Of a stretch of DNA of 64,000 nucleotides, positions 45,713 to 55,413 are shown piece by piece. The notes under the pieces were generated by a model. That model was not told the DNA's origin, ran no database searches, and worked only from the letters and a program-made list of their open reading frames with translations. The stretch is taken from NCBI RefSeq assembly GCF_001431665.1, contig NZ_LLXV01000033.1, positions 45,756-109,755 on the forward strand, read 5' to 3'. The stretch is from Stenotrophomonas beteli. GTDB lineage: Bacteria; Pseudomonadota; Gammaproteobacteria; Xanthomonadales; Xanthomonadaceae. Within the stretch, counting starts at the first letter, position 1. Each line of letters begins with the position of its first letter. Position numbers and translations under genes: made by a program.

Positions 45713-46939
45713 ATGACCGGTCCCGACGCCCCGTTTCTGCGTACCCTGTGCAGCCTGCGCTGGCTTGCCGTAGGCGGCCAGGCGGCCACCATCCTGGTCG
45801 CCACCTGGGTGCTGGGCCTGCCATTGCCGCAACTGCCATTGTGGGCCGGCGTGGCGGTACTGACCCTGTTCAACATCTATACCCAGCTGCGGCCGGAAGC
45901 TGCCGATACCGCACCGCTGACCGCATTCGGGCACATCCTGGTGGATGTGATCATCCTGACCTGGATGGTCGGCTGGAGCGGCGGCATGGCCAACCCGTTC
46001 AGCTCGCTGTTCCTGATCCTGATCGCGCTGGCCGCGTTCGCCCTGCCCCTGCGCTGGGCGCTGGCGGTGGCGCTGGCCTGCCTGCTCGGCTACGCCGCCA
46101 GCGGGATCTTCGGGCAGTCGCTGCCGGACGGCTATTTCCGCGCCCAGGATCTCAACCGCTGGGGCGTGGTCGCCAACTTCCTGATTTCCGCAGCGGTGGT
46201 ACTGGCCTTCTCCACGCGCCTGGCGCTGGCCCTGCGCCAGCGCGAACTGGAGCTGTCGGCGCTGCGCGAACGCTTCGCCCGCAACGAGGGCATCGTCGCC
46301 CTGGCCACCCATGCCGCCTCGGTGGCGCACGAACTGAACACGCCGCTGGCGACCATGACCCTGCTCGCCGACGACGTGGCCGAGCGCAGCGAAGAGCCCG
46401 AAGTGCGCGAGGACATGGAAACCCTGCGCGAACTGCTGGTGCAGTGCCGGGAACGCGTGCTGGCGCTGGCTGCTCCGGCCTCGGCCGACGCACCGGGCCG
46501 CAGCCACTCCAGCGCCCAGCAGGTACTGGAGCAATGGCGCCTGGTGCGGCCGACCATCGACCTGCACCGTAACGACGATGCCCCGTTGCGGCTGCCACTC
46601 GACCCGGGCGTGGGCCACCTGCTGATGGTCCTGCTCAATAACGCCGCCGATGCCGGCGAGAAAGCCGGCCGGCCACGCGTGGACCTGGACCTGCGCATCG
46701 AAGGCGACGACCTGATCGGCGAAGTCCGCGACTACGGCCATGGCTTCGACGCCCGTGCCGCCGTGCTGCCGGGCAAGCTGTTCGGCAGCAGCAAGAGCGA
46801 GGGCATGGGCGTCGGCCTGGCCCTGTCCCATGCCACCATCGAACGCCTCGACGGCGAGATGTGGATGCGCCCGGCCCAGGGGGCCGGCAGCCGCGTCGGC
46901 TTCCGCCTGCCGCTGGCCCCACGCGAGGACACCCCATGA
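45713..46939 (+). CDS. regB: RegB/PrrB-type redox-sensing histidine kinase
   Basis: Membrane kinase of 408 residues with about six TM helices in the first 175 residues. The quinone-sensing motif GGMANPF (residues 90-96, GGxxNPF) is intact. The phospho-acceptor is His206 (VAHELNTPLATM), and the redox-active Cys of RegB has an equivalent in LVQCRERVL (Cys245), about 39 residues after the His as in RegB. The ATPase domain has LLNNAADAGEKA, DYGHGFD and SKSEGMGVGLAL. The stop overlaps the regulator start (ATGA). Confidence 0.9.
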   Translation: MTGPDAPFLRTLCSLRWLAVGGQAATILVATWVLGLPLPQLPLWAGVAVLTLFNIYTQLRPEAADTAPLTAFGHILVDVIILTWMVGWSGGMANPFSSLFLILIALAAFALPLRWALAVALACLLGYAASGIFGQSLPDGYFRAQDLNRWGVVANFLISAAVVLAFSTRLALALRQRELELSALRERFARNEGIVALATHAASVAHELNTPLATMTLLADDVAERSEEPEVREDMETLRELLVQCRERVLALAAPASADAPGRSHSSAQQVLEQWRLVRPTIDLHRNDDAPLRLPLDPGVGHLLMVLLNNAADAGEKAGRPRVDLDLRIEGDDLIGEVRDYGHGFDARAAVLPGKLFGSSKSEGMGVGLALSHATIERLDGEMWMRPAQGAGSRVGFRLPLAPREDTP

Positions 46940-47505
46940 GCCTTCACCACTCCACCCTGGGCCTGCTGGTCGACGACGACGAGCTGTACCTGAGGACCCT
47001 GCAGCGCAGCCTGGCCCGCAAGGGGCTGGAAACACAGACGGCGCAGGATGCCGCCAGCGCGCTGGCACTGGCGCGCCAGCAGCCACCGGCGTTCGCGCTG
47101 ATCGACCTGAAGCTGGGCAGCGACTCGGGCCTGGCACTGATCCAGCCGTTGCGCGCCCTGCGAGCCGACATGCGGATCCTGCTGGTGACCGGTTATGCCA
47201 GCATCGCTACGGCGGTGGAAGCGATCAAGCTCGGTGCCGACGATTACCTGCCCAAGCCGGCCACGGTACCGATGATCCTGCGCGCCCTGGGCGAGGAGGA
47301 TGACGGACCGGCCGACGATGGCGAAATGGAAGTGCCCGACGCGATGACGCCGATCAGCCGGTTGCAGTGGGAGCACATCCAGCAGGCGATGCACGAGACC
47401 GGCGGCAACGTGTCGGCGGCGGCGCGGCTGCTGGGCATGCACCGGCGTTCACTGCAGCGCAAGCTGGCCAAGCGGCCGAGCCCGGAACGCGACCCGAGCC
47501 GCTGA
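46936..47505 (+). CDS. regA: RegA/PrrA-type response regulator
   Basis: 189 residues: receiver domain with LLVDDDELYL and phospho-acceptor Asp57 (FALIDLKLGSDSG), a short linker, and a Fis-type helix-turn-helix at the C-terminus (HETGGNVSAAARLLGMHRRSLQRKLAKR), the RegA/PrrA/ActR hallmark. Partner of the coupled RegB kinase. In alphaproteobacteria the pair controls respiration, carbon and nitrogen metabolism according to quinone redox state; the regulon here is unknown. Confidence 0.92.
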   Translation: MSLHHSTLGLLVDDDELYLRTLQRSLARKGLETQTAQDAASALALARQQPPAFALIDLKLGSDSGLALIQPLRALRADMRILLVTGYASIATAVEAIKLGADDYLPKPATVPMILRALGEEDDGPADDGEMEVPDAMTPISRLQWEHIQQAMHETGGNVSAAARLLGMHRRSLQRKLAKRPSPERDPSR

Positions 47506-47520
47506 CGCAGCGTGGTATCC

Positions 47521-47605
47521 GCCGGGCATGGCCCGGCTAGCGGCCTGTAGAGTCGAGCCATGCTCGACTGCGCGTACAAGACGGTCGAGCATGGCTCGAC
47601 TCTAC
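47521..47605. repeat. SMAG repeat cluster
   Basis: GCCGGGCATGGCCCGGC (47521-47537), a GTAG-headed AGTCGAGCCATGCTCGACT (47547-47569) and its inverted partner ending CTAC at 47605. Placed between convergent regA and pgi, where it can serve as a terminator. Confidence 0.85.
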
Positions 47606-47612
47606 AGATATC

Positions 47613-49127
47613 TCAGCGCTTCAGCTGCGCCAGGATCTCGCGGGTCATCGGGTCGGCAATGGCCACATCCTCGCCCTGCAGCGCCGGCAGCAGGCCGCTG
47701 GCCAGCTGCTTGCCCAGTTCGACACCGAACTGGTCGAAGGCGTTGATGTTCCAGATCACCGACTGCACATACACCGCGTGCTCGTACATCGCGATCAGCG
47801 CACCCAGCGCCTGCGGCGTCAGCGCATCGATCAGGATCAGCGTGCTCGGGCGGCCACCCGGATAATCGCGGTGCGGATCATCACTGCCCTGGCCGTTGGC
47901 CAGCGCTTCGGTCTGTGCCAGCAGGTTGGCCAGCAGCGCCTGGTGATTGATCGTGTAGGGATCGTCGTTGTGCACGCAACCGATGAAATCGGCCGGAATG
48001 ATGCTGGTGCCCTGGTGCAGCGCCTGGAAGAAGCTGTGCTGCACATCGGTGCCCGCCCCGCCCCACCACACCGGCACGGTATCGGTGGTGACCGGCTGGC
48101 CATCGCGCTGCACGCGCTTGCCCAGGCTTTCCATCACCAGCTGCTGCAGGTAGGCCGGCAGCAGCGCCAGGCGCTGGTCGTAGGTCATCACCGCATGCGT
48201 GGCGCAGCCCAGCAGGTTGCGGTTCCAGATATCGGTCAGCGCATGCAGCACCGGCAGGTTGCGCTCCAGTGGTGCGTCCAGCGCATGCGCATCCATCTGC
48301 GCCGCACCTTCGAGCAGCTGTTCGAAGCGCTCGAAACCGATGGCCAGCGCGATCGGGAAACCGACTGCCGACCACAGCGAGTAACGGCCACCGACCCAGT
48401 CCCACATCGGCAGCACGCGCTCGGCGGCGATGGCGAAGGCCTTGGCGGCGCGCTCGGGATTGGCGCTGACGGCATACAGGCGCTCGCTGCCGCCCAGCCA
48501 GTCGTGCAGGATCTGGCCGTTGAGCAGGGTTTCCTGGGTACCGAAGGTCTTGGAGATCAGGATGCCGGCGGTCCTGGCCGGGTCCAGCGTGGCCAGCGTG
48601 CGCTGCATGGCCGCGCCGTCCACGTTCGATACGAAATGCACGCGCAGGCGCGCACCGGTGACCGGGCGCAGCGCATCGGCCACCAGCCGCGGGCCCAGAT
48701 CGGAACCACCGATGCCGACGCTGACCACATCGGTCACGCCGCTGCCTTCCAGCGCGCGCACCAGCGCGCCCATGCGCTGGCGGATCCCGCGCGCAGTGGC
48801 ATAGGCCTCGGCCGCCACCGGCGCATCGACCACGTCGCCACGCAGTGCGGTATGCAGCGCCGCACGGCGTTCGGTCAGGTTGACCTGTTCACCACGGAAC
48901 AGGCGGTTGATGGCGCCGCCGACATCACGATCGGCCGCCAATGCCAGCAGCGACTGCAGCGCTGCGGCATCGTATTTCTGCCGTGCGAAGTTGACGTACA
49001 ACGGACCGACCCGCAGCGCCAGGTCCTGGACGCGGCCGGGTTCGGCGGCGAGCAGGCTGGGAATGCTGGCGCCCTTCAGGCGCTGGGCGTGGGAATGCAG
49101 CGAGTCGAATCCGTTGTTCGTTGTCAT
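47613..49127 (-). CDS. pgi: Glucose-6-phosphate isomerase
   Basis: Interconverts glucose-6-phosphate and fructose-6-phosphate. 504 residues: [48 protein letters not shown] (Pgi signature 1-like) and the Glu/His region [26 protein letters not shown]. The start at 49127 overlaps the panD stop by 4 bp, so it is the last gene of a pcnB-folK-panBCD-pgi transcript. It is somewhat shorter than E. coli Pgi (549), as is usual for this branch. Confidence 0.96.
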   Translation of the reverse strand: MTTNNGFDSLHSHAQRLKGASIPSLLAAEPGRVQDLALRVGPLYVNFARQKYDAAALQSLLALAADRDVGGAINRLFRGEQVNLTERRAALHTALRGDVVDAPVAAEAYATARGIRQRMGALVRALEGSGVTDVVSVGIGGSDLGPRLVADALRPVTGARLRVHFVSNVDGAAMQRTLATLDPARTAGILISKTFGTQETLLNGQILHDWLGGSERLYAVSANPERAAKAFAIAAERVLPMWDWVGGRYSLWSAVGFPIALAIGFERFEQLLEGAAQMDAHALDAPLERNLPVLHALTDIWNRNLLGCATHAVMTYDQRLALLPAYLQQLVMESLGKRVQRDGQPVTTDTVPVWWGGAGTDVQHSFFQALHQGTSIIPADFIGCVHNDDPYTINHQALLANLLAQTEALANGQGSDDPHRDYPGGRPSTLILIDALTPQALGALIAMYEHAVYVQSVIWNINAFDQFGVELGKQLASGLLPALQGEDVAIADPMTREILAQLKR

Positions 49128-49504
49128 GCGGCCTGGGTCGGGATCGTGTCGTTGGTGTGGGTGATCTGGTTGCTGCCATCAACGTATACCAGCTTCGGCT
49201 TGAAGCTGTCGGCTTCCTGCTCGGTCATGCTGGCGAACGCGGCGATGATGATGATGTCACCGACCTGCACGTGGCGCGCGGCGCCACCGTTGAGCGAGAC
49301 CACGCCGCTGCCGGCTTCGGCGCGGATGGCATAGGTCGAGAAGCGCGCACCGTTGGTCACGTCCCAGATGTGCACCTGCTCGAACTCGCGGATGCCGGTG
49401 GCTGCCAGCAGGTTGTCATCGATGGCGATGGAACCTTCGTAGTTCAGCTCGGAATGGGTGACGGTGGCGCGGTGGATCTTGGTCTTGAGCAGGGACAGGT
49501 GCAT
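49124..49504 (-). CDS. panD: Aspartate 1-decarboxylase proenzyme
   Basis: Makes beta-alanine for pantothenate; self-cleaves to form a pyruvoyl cofactor. 126 residues. The start [20 protein letters not shown] is typical, and the cleavage site is Gly24-Ser25 in YEGSIAID. Tyr and Thr of the active site ([13 protein letters not shown]) are present. It is near panC and panB in the same direction and overlaps pgi downstream. The palindromic repeat at 49600 sits just upstream, between panC and panD. Confidence 0.96.
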   Translation of the reverse strand: MHLSLLKTKIHRATVTHSELNYEGSIAIDDNLLAATGIREFEQVHIWDVTNGARFSTYAIRAEAGSGVVSLNGGAARHVQVGDIIIIAAFASMTEQEADSFKPKLVYVDGSNQITHTNDTIPTQAA

Positions 49505-49599
49505 GGGGGCGCTGCAACGGCAAAGGAAAGAGCGGATTCTAGCACCCGCACAGCGCGGGGCATCACGGCCGGCAACCTGTTCAGGTAGGCGGTGAAACC

Positions 49600-49639
49600 G
49601 GGGGCAGATCCTTTTCCCTTGGAAAACGGATCTGCCCCC
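49600..49639. repeat. GGGGCAGATCC palindromic repeat between panC and panD
   Basis: GGGGGCAGATCCTTTTCCC / GGAAAACGGATCTGCCCCC, a variant (GGGGGCAGA) of the GGGGTCAGA family. It interrupts the pan gene cluster. Confidence 0.8.
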
Positions 49640-49665
49640 CATGCATCGCGCGGCGCCGCCGGAAC

Positions 49666-50505
49666 TCAGAATTCCAGATTGTCGATCAGCCGGGTCGTAC
49701 CCAGCCGCGCGGCGATCAGCGCCACCCGGCCACCGCCGTCAAAGCTCGGCTCGGCCAGCTCCGGCGTGCGCAGTACTGCGTAATCCACCTGGAAACCGGC
49801 AGCCTGCAGCGCGGCCGTGGCGTCCGCTTCGATCTGCGCCCGCGTGTGCCCGGCCACATAGCCTTCGCGCATGCCCAGCAGGGTGCGGTGAATGGCGGTC
49901 GCATGCGGGCGTTGTTCGGCACTGAGGTACTGGTTGCGCGAGCTCTTGGCCAGGCCATCGTCGTCGCGCACGATCTCCGCGCCGACGATCTGGATCGGGA
50001 AGGACAGCTCCGCCACCATCTGCTTGATGACGGCAAGCTGCTGATAGTCCTTGCGGCCGAACACGGCCACGTCCGGCTGGACCTGCAGGAACAGCCGAGC
50101 GACCACCGTACACACGCCATCGAAATGGCCCGGCCGGCTGGCGCCTTCCAGCACCTCACTGACACCCGGCGCGTGCATCTGCGTGGTCTTGTCCACGCCC
50201 AGCGGGTACATCACCTCGACGCTGGGCAGCCAGGCCGCATCGCAGCCGGCCTGCTCCAGCCCGGCAACGTCGGCCTCGGGCGTGCGCGGGTAGCGGCTGA
50301 AATCCTCGTTCGGCCCGAACTGGGTCGGGTTGACGAAAATGCTCGCCACCACCTTGTCCGCGTACTGGCGGGCCAGGGTCACCAGCGAATGGTGGCCCCC
50401 ATGCAGGTTGCCCATGGTCGGCACCAGCGCCACGCGCAGGCCCTCGCGCTTCCACTGGGCAATCTGTTCGCGCAATGCGCCAAGTTCGTTGAAGGTCTGG
50501 ATCAT
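49666..50505 (-). CDS. panC: Pantothenate synthetase
   Basis: Joins pantoate and beta-alanine using ATP. 279 residues: [16 protein letters not shown] (HxGH-type nucleotide motif), [34 protein letters not shown], and [13 protein letters not shown] (KMSKS-like loop). The start at 50505 overlaps the panB stop. The conserved pan cluster supports it. Confidence 0.97.
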   Translation of the reverse strand: MIQTFNELGALREQIAQWKREGLRVALVPTMGNLHGGHHSLVTLARQYADKVVASIFVNPTQFGPNEDFSRYPRTPEADVAGLEQAGCDAAWLPSVEVMYPLGVDKTTQMHAPGVSEVLEGASRPGHFDGVCTVVARLFLQVQPDVAVFGRKDYQQLAVIKQMVAELSFPIQIVGAEIVRDDDGLAKSSRNQYLSAEQRPHATAIHRTLLGMREGYVAGHTRAQIEADATAALQAAGFQVDYAVLRTPELAEPSFDGGGRVALIAARLGTTRLIDNLEF

Positions 50506-51317
50506 TGGGCGTAGGCGTGCTGTTCGTCGGGGAAGCTGCCGTCGCGCACGGCGTCGGCGAAGGCGCGGGTGGCACCGGCCACCGAACCGCCTTCGGCCAG
50601 GAAGTCCTTGACGAACTTGGGACGGCGATGGCCGCTGTCCAGGCCAAGGAAATCGTGCAGCACCAGCACCTGGCCGTCACAGTGCGGGCCGGCACCGATG
50701 CCGATGGTCGGCACGTCGACCGCAGCGGTGACCTCGGCCGCCACCGGCGTCGGCACGCATTCGAGCACCATGATGCTGGCGCCGGCCGCGGCCACGGCCT
50801 GCGCATCTTCCACCAGCTGGCGGGCGGCATCGCCACGGCCCTGGATCTTGAAGCCGCCCAGGCGCAGCACCGACTGCGGAGTCAGGCCCAGGTGCGCGCA
50901 GACCGGAATCTCGCGCTCGACCAGGTAGCGGATGATGTCGACCTTGAAGCCGGCACCTTCGATCTTGACCATCTCGGCGCCGGCCTGCAGCAGCTGCAGC
51001 GAAGCATCCAGCGCGCGTTCCGGAGTGGCATCGGCGCCGAACGGCAGGTCGGCCACCAGCAATGCACGCTGCAGCACGCGGGCCACGGCGCGGGTGTGGT
51101 AGACCATGTCGGCCACGGTCACCGGCAGCGTCGAATCATGACCCTGCACCACCATGCCCAGCGAATCGCCGATCAGGATCAGGTCAACGCCGTTGGCGTC
51201 GAAGGTGCGGGCGAAGCCGGCGTCGTAGGCGGTCAACATGACCAGCTTCTGGCCATTGCGCTTGGCCTCGGCCAAGGCGGGAACGGTCCAGGGCTTGCTG
51301 TCTGCGTGGGTGCTCAT
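50502..51317 (-). CDS. panB: 3-methyl-2-oxobutanoate hydroxymethyltransferase
   Basis: First committed step of pantothenate synthesis (ketopantoate formation with methylenetetrahydrofolate). 271 residues: [54 protein letters not shown] and [22 protein letters not shown] (Mg2+ and active-site residues) are all present. It is 34 bp downstream of folK and overlaps panC. Confidence 0.97.
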   Translation of the reverse strand: MSTHADSKPWTVPALAEAKRNGQKLVMLTAYDAGFARTFDANGVDLILIGDSLGMVVQGHDSTLPVTVADMVYHTRAVARVLQRALLVADLPFGADATPERALDASLQLLQAGAEMVKIEGAGFKVDIIRYLVEREIPVCAHLGLTPQSVLRLGGFKIQGRGDAARQLVEDAQAVAAAGASIMVLECVPTPVAAEVTAAVDVPTIGIGAGPHCDGQVLVLHDFLGLDSGHRRPKFVKDFLAEGGSVAGATRAFADAVRDGSFPDEQHAYAQ

Positions 51318-51351
51318 GTGTTGATAACCGGGGGAGATAACCCGGGCATTA

Positions 51352-51837
51352 TCACCCTATCGGCGCGATCCCGCAGGCATCCACCCGCATTACAGCATCC
51401 TGCACGCGACCGTGGCCAGGAATTGCCAGTTCCGGCGCGATTTCGGCCAGCGGCAACAGGACGAAAGCACGTTCATGCAGGTACGGATGCGGCACCTGCA
51501 GCCCGGGCTGATCGATTACCTGCACGCCATACAGCAGCAGGTCCAGGTCCAGCGCGCGCGGGCCCCAGTGCACCGCCGGATCGCGCACGCGGCCGAACCG
51601 GCGCTCCAGCCCCAGCAGGGCCTGCAACAATTCGAGCGCAGGCAGATCGGTGGCCACCGCGGCCACGGCATTGACGAACGGCGGCTGGTCCTCATTGCCC
51701 CAGGCCGGCGTGGCATACAGGCGTGAGGCGTGCAGCAGCCGTGTTGCCGGCAGGTCGTCCAGCGCGGCGATGGCCGCGCGGACGGTGTGAGCGGCATCGC
51801 CCAGGTTGGCGCCCAGCCCGATCCAGGCATGGATCAT
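51352..51837 (-). CDS. folK: 2-amino-4-hydroxy-6-hydroxymethyldihydropteridine diphosphokinase
   Basis: Folate synthesis: pyrophosphorylation of the pterin. 161 residues: [18 protein letters not shown] at the start, [30 protein letters not shown], and the signature [13 protein letters not shown] with the Mg2+ aspartates. It starts 3 nt after the pcnB stop. The pcnB-folK-panB order is widespread in gammaproteobacteria. Confidence 0.96.
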   Translation of the reverse strand: MIHAWIGLGANLGDAAHTVRAAIAALDDLPATRLLHASRLYATPAWGNEDQPPFVNAVAAVATDLPALELLQALLGLERRFGRVRDPAVHWGPRALDLDLLLYGVQVIDQPGLQVPHPYLHERAFVLLPLAEIAPELAIPGHGRVQDAVMRVDACGIAPIG

Positions 51838-51840
51838 GGC

Positions 51841-53226
51841 TTACTCGGCGGCGCTGCCGGCGGCAGCCCCCGTGCGGCGACGGCGGCGGCGACGCTTGCG
51901 CGGTACCCCGCCCTCTTCGTCGCCAGCTTCGCTGTGCATCGCATCCAGCGACGATTCCAGCTCATGCCCGGACTGCGCCTGTGCCTCGCGCCAGAACGCC
52001 ACGTCGGCTTCGTGCTCGGCCGAGGCCACCTGGCGCAGGACCAGGAAGTCGAATGCGGCACGGAAACGCGGATGGGTCAGGGTGCGGAACACGCGCTTGC
52101 GCTGGCGCGAGCCGAAGCGCGACTGCAGCAGCCAGATCTCCTGCATCGGCAGCGAGAAGCGTCGCGGCAGTGCGATGGTGCTCAGCTGCTGCACGGTGAC
52201 GCGGTCGGCAGCACGGCGCTGCGCCTCTTCCGGTGCCACGCCCTGCTTGAGCAGGGTCGCCTGTGCACGGCAGAACGCCGGCCACAGCAGCAGGGCGAAC
52301 AGGAAGGCCGGCGACACCGGCTCATCATTGGCCACGCGTGCATCGGTATTGGCCAGGCCTTCCACCAGCATGCGGCGCAGTGCACCGGTCCGGTTCGATT
52401 TCAGCGCCTTGGCGCTTTCCGGGAACAGCACGTCGAGCAGGCCATAACGCTCCAGGCCCTCGAAGCTGGCCACGCCGTGCCCGGACAGGAACAGCTTGAG
52501 CACTTCCTCGAACAGGCGCGCCGGGGCCGCTTCGTTGAGCAGGCCGGCCAGATGCGGGATCGGCGCAGCGGTGCCCTCTTCGATCTGGAAGCCAAGCTTG
52601 GCCGCCAGGCGCACCGCGCGCAGCATCCGCACCGGATCTTCGCGGTAACGCTGCTCGGGGTCGCCGATCAGCTTCATCAGGCGTGCCTGCACGTCTTCGA
52701 AACCGCCGGTGTAGTCGCGCACCGAGAAGTCCTCGATGGCGTAGTACAGGGCGTTGCAGGTGAAGTCGCGGCGCACGGCGTCGTCTTCGATGGTGCCGTA
52801 CACGTTGTCGCGCACCAGCATGCCGTTTTCCATCTCGCGGTCGCCGCTGCCGTCATCGCTGTTGGCGCGGAAGGTGGCGACCTCGATGATCTCGCGGCCG
52901 AACACCACATGGGCCAGGCGGAAGCGGCGGCCGATCAGGCGGCAGTTGCGGAACAGCTGCTTGACCTGCTCGGGCGTGGCGTCGGTGGCCACGTCGAAAT
53001 CCTTGGGTTGGCCATTGACCAGCAGATCGCGCACCGCGCCGCCGACAAGGTAGGCACCGAAGCCGGCATCGCGCAGGCGGTAGAGCACGCGCAGGGCATT
53101 CGGGCTGATCTCCTTGCGGGAGATGGTGTGCTGGTCGCGCGGGATGACGCGCAGGCTGAACGGTGATGTAGCAGGGGAAATGATGTTGGCGCTTCCGGTT
53201 GAAGTTTCGGGATTGCCCAATGGCAT
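51841..53226 (-). CDS. pcnB: Poly(A) polymerase I
   Basis: Adds 3' poly(A) tails that promote RNA decay. 461 residues: the nucleotidyltransferase motif is AYLVGGAVRDLLVNGQPKDFDVATDA, then RRDFTCNALYYAIEDF and REDPVRMLRAVRLAAKLGF (Pol-beta-like family class II). The C-terminus is very basic (RKRRRRRRRTG). The start at 53226 is taken, though a shorter start is possible since the first ~25 residues look unconserved. The 5' end overlaps the tRNA-Glu promoter on the opposite strand. Confidence 0.95.
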   Translation of the reverse strand: MPLGNPETSTGSANIISPATSPFSLRVIPRDQHTISRKEISPNALRVLYRLRDAGFGAYLVGGAVRDLLVNGQPKDFDVATDATPEQVKQLFRNCRLIGRRFRLAHVVFGREIIEVATFRANSDDGSGDREMENGMLVRDNVYGTIEDDAVRRDFTCNALYYAIEDFSVRDYTGGFEDVQARLMKLIGDPEQRYREDPVRMLRAVRLAAKLGFQIEEGTAAPIPHLAGLLNEAAPARLFEEVLKLFLSGHGVASFEGLERYGLLDVLFPESAKALKSNRTGALRRMLVEGLANTDARVANDEPVSPAFLFALLLWPAFCRAQATLLKQGVAPEEAQRRAADRVTVQQLSTIALPRRFSLPMQEIWLLQSRFGSRQRKRVFRTLTHPRFRAAFDFLVLRQVASAEHEADVAFWREAQAQSGHELESSLDAMHSEAGDEEGGVPRKRRRRRRRTGAAAGSAAE

Positions 53227-53241
53227 CGAGGTGCATATACT
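53213..53241 (+). promoter_or_regulatory. Promoter of tRNA-Glu
   Basis: TTGCCC (53213-53218), 17-bp spacer, TATACT (53236-53241), with a GC-rich discriminator before the tRNA at 53274. The -35 lies within the first codons of divergent pcnB. Confidence 0.7.
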
Positions 53242-53273
53242 AGCGCTCCTGCCTCGGCAGCGACACCAGTTAC

Positions 53274-53348
53274 GCTCCCTTCGTCTAGTGGTTAGGACGT
53301 GGCCCTCTCAAGGCTAAAACAGGGGTTCGAGTCCCCTAGGGAGCGCCA
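53274..53348 (+). tRNA. tRNA-Glu (anticodon CTC)
   Basis: 75 nt including encoded CCA. The acceptor stem GCTCCCT pairs with AGGGAGC, and the anticodon stem TGGCC/GGCTA encloses loop CTCTCAA (anticodon CTC, reads GAG). The T-loop is TTCGAGT. Discriminator G. Reads the codon that dominates in GC-rich genomes. Followed by a clear terminator. Confidence 0.95.
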
Positions 53349-53367
53349 GTCGCCGCAGCAGGAACCG

Positions 53368-53396
53368 AAAAAGCCCGCCTTGTGCGGGCTTTTCTG
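53368..53396 (+). terminator. Rho-independent terminator of tRNA-Glu
   Basis: AAAAAGCCCGCC...GCGGGCTTTT with a 4-nt loop and T-rich tail, 20 bp after the tRNA. Confidence 0.88.
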
Positions 53397-53462
53397 TTTT
53401 CCGGGGTCTGCATTGGCATCGGTCGGCCTGGTCGCTTTGGTGCCTGCCTGCAATCGGCTTGA

Positions 53463-53566
53463 GCCGGTGGGGTCACCCAGGGCAGGACACGCCGTGAACC
53501 CATCCATGGGGGCTCGATGGCGCCATCCTTGGCGCCAACGGTCCTGCCCTGGGTGACCCCACCGGC
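53463..53566 (-). repeat. Structured hyper-palindrome element E4 (box-reverse)
   Basis: Left arm 53463-53488 and right arm 53541-53566 are exact 26-nt reverse complements; the core is 52 nt. The reverse-strand core has GGCGCC-AAGGAT-GGCGCC and CCC-ATGGAT-GGG. The box (GACAGTTTCC, reverse of GGAAACTGTC) is at 53572-53581, facing E5. Confidence 0.85.
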
Positions 53567-53644
53567 TCTGGACAGTTTCCCGCGAGCTGCGGCAACAACC
53601 GACCAGCGCTTCGCCGCATCCGCACGCACCATGAAACTGTCAGG

Positions 53645-53746
53645 AGGGGGCGGGCCGCCCTCTCCAGGACCGTTGGCGCCATGGATGGCGCCATCGAGCA
53701 CCATGGATGGGCTTTTGCGTGTACTGGAGAGGGCGGCATGCCCCCT
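53645..53746 (+). repeat. Structured hyper-palindrome element E5 (box-forward)
   Basis: Left arm 53645-53670 and right arm 53721-53746 pair at 23 of 26 positions around a 50-nt core nearly identical to E1. The box GAAACTGTC is at 53632-53640. E4 and E5 are head to head with 78 bp between them. They fill the space between the tRNA-Glu terminator and the MFS transporter stop. Confidence 0.8.
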
Positions 53747-53797
53747 CACACTCTGGACAAGCAGGCGCCAACGGAATGCAACCGAAGCCAGTCGCCG

Positions 53798-55222
53798 TCA
53801 GCCTTCCATCTGCTCCAGCTCCTTGCCCCTGGTCTCGCGCACGTAGCGGACCACGAAGAAGACCGAGAGGATGGCCGCAACCGCGTAGATGCCATAGGCG
53901 CCGGCCAGGCCGATGCCGGCCAGCAGCATCGGGAAGGTCACGGTGATTGCGAAGTTCGAGGTCCACTGCGCCGCGCCGGCCACCGCCAGCGCGGGGCCGC
54001 GGATCTGGTTGGGGAACATCTCGCCCAGCATCACCCACATCACCGGGCCCCAGGACATGTTGAAGAACACCACGTAGACATTGGCCGCGACCAGCGCCAG
54101 CCGCCCCATGCCATCGGACAACTGCAGGCGGCCACCCACCAGGCTGCCGCTGGCAAACGCCACCACCATCAGCACCAGCGCCGCCGACATGCCGACCGAA
54201 CCGACCCACAGCAGCGGCTTGCGGCCGATGCGGTCGATCAGCACCACCGTCAGCAGGCAGGCGCCTATGCTCAGCGCACCGGACAGCACGTTGATCAGCA
54301 GCGCGTCGCCTTCGGAGAATCCAACCGCCTGCCACAGCACCGCACCGTAATAGAACACCACGTTGATGCCGACCAGCTGCTGGAACATCGCCAGGCCGAT
54401 GCCCACCCACAGGATCGGACGCAGCTTGCCGGTGACCTGGTCGCGCAGGTCGGCGAAGCGTGGCTTGTGCTGGTCCTGGGCCAGGCTGGCCTCGATCTCG
54501 GCCTGCTTGGCGGCGGCTGCCACCTCGCCATACAGGCGCGACAACACCGCCCTCGCCTGCGCCTGCCGGCCTTTCAGCACCAGGAAACGCGGGCTTTCCG
54601 GAATCACCAGCAGCAACAGCAGGAACAGCGCCGAGGGCAGCGCCTGCATCCAGAACATCCAACGCCAGGCTTCATGGCCCAGCCACAACGGCTCGGTGGA
54701 CGCACCGGCGGCACGCGCCAGCAGGTAGTTGCTGAGGAAGGCGGCGAACAGGCCACAGATGATGGCCATCTGCTGCACCGTGGCCAGCCGTCCCCGGTAG
54801 CGTGCCGAGGCGACTTCGGCGATGTAGGCCGGCGACATCACGCTGGCCGCACCCACCGCAAAGCCCCCCAGCACCCGGGCCGCAATGAACGACCAGGAGG
54901 CATGGGCGGCGCCGGCGCCCAGCGCCGACACCAGGAACAGCAGCGCCGACACGATCAGCACGCCACGACGGCCCAGCCGGTCACCCAGCCAGCCCGCCAG
55001 GAACGCGCCGATCGCACAGCCCAGCAGCATCGAGGCGACTTCGAAGCCGAGCGCCGCCTCACTGGAATTGAACGCCTGGCGCAGGCCGTCGACCGTGCCA
55101 TTGATGACACCACTGTCGAAACCGAACAGGAATCCACCGAGGGTGGCCACACAGCTGATGAGGACGATGAACGCAATGTTCTCGCCGCCCTGGGAGGCGA
55201 TGCCGGGCTGGGCTTGGGACAT
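53798..55222 (-). CDS. Sugar porter (MFS, GLUT/GalP/XylE family)
   Basis: Inner-membrane sugar:proton symporter, 474 residues, 12 TM helices. Family signatures are GFLFGFDSGVINGTV (TM1), GDRLGRRGVLI, PESPRFLVLKGRQAQAR, QQLVGINVVFYYG (sugar-binding TM7) and DRIGRKPLL, with RETRGKELEQME in place of the PETKG motif at the C-terminus. The ATG at 55222 fits the family start; upstream frame is not homologous. It could feed glucose to glk/zwf, though the substrate is not proved. Confidence 0.92.
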   Translation of the reverse strand: MSQAQPGIASQGGENIAFIVLISCVATLGGFLFGFDSGVINGTVDGLRQAFNSSEAALGFEVASMLLGCAIGAFLAGWLGDRLGRRGVLIVSALLFLVSALGAGAAHASWSFIAARVLGGFAVGAASVMSPAYIAEVASARYRGRLATVQQMAIICGLFAAFLSNYLLARAAGASTEPLWLGHEAWRWMFWMQALPSALFLLLLLVIPESPRFLVLKGRQAQARAVLSRLYGEVAAAAKQAEIEASLAQDQHKPRFADLRDQVTGKLRPILWVGIGLAMFQQLVGINVVFYYGAVLWQAVGFSEGDALLINVLSGALSIGACLLTVVLIDRIGRKPLLWVGSVGMSAALVLMVVAFASGSLVGGRLQLSDGMGRLALVAANVYVVFFNMSWGPVMWVMLGEMFPNQIRGPALAVAGAAQWTSNFAITVTFPMLLAGIGLAGAYGIYAVAAILSVFFVVRYVRETRGKELEQMEG

Positions 55223-55413
55223 GGACGATCCTGCTGGGAAGGGAAGGCGGCCACCTGCGGCGACCGGGCGCCCGCAGCGTCGCACAGGCCCCACCCGGTC
55301 GCCAACGGGGGCGCAGCCGAGCCTGCCAGACGCCCGTTTTACGCCCCGCGCCGACACCGGGGCCCAACCTGTTCTAGAATTGACGGGTTCAGGAATCGAT
55401 CCACCCCCAGCCC

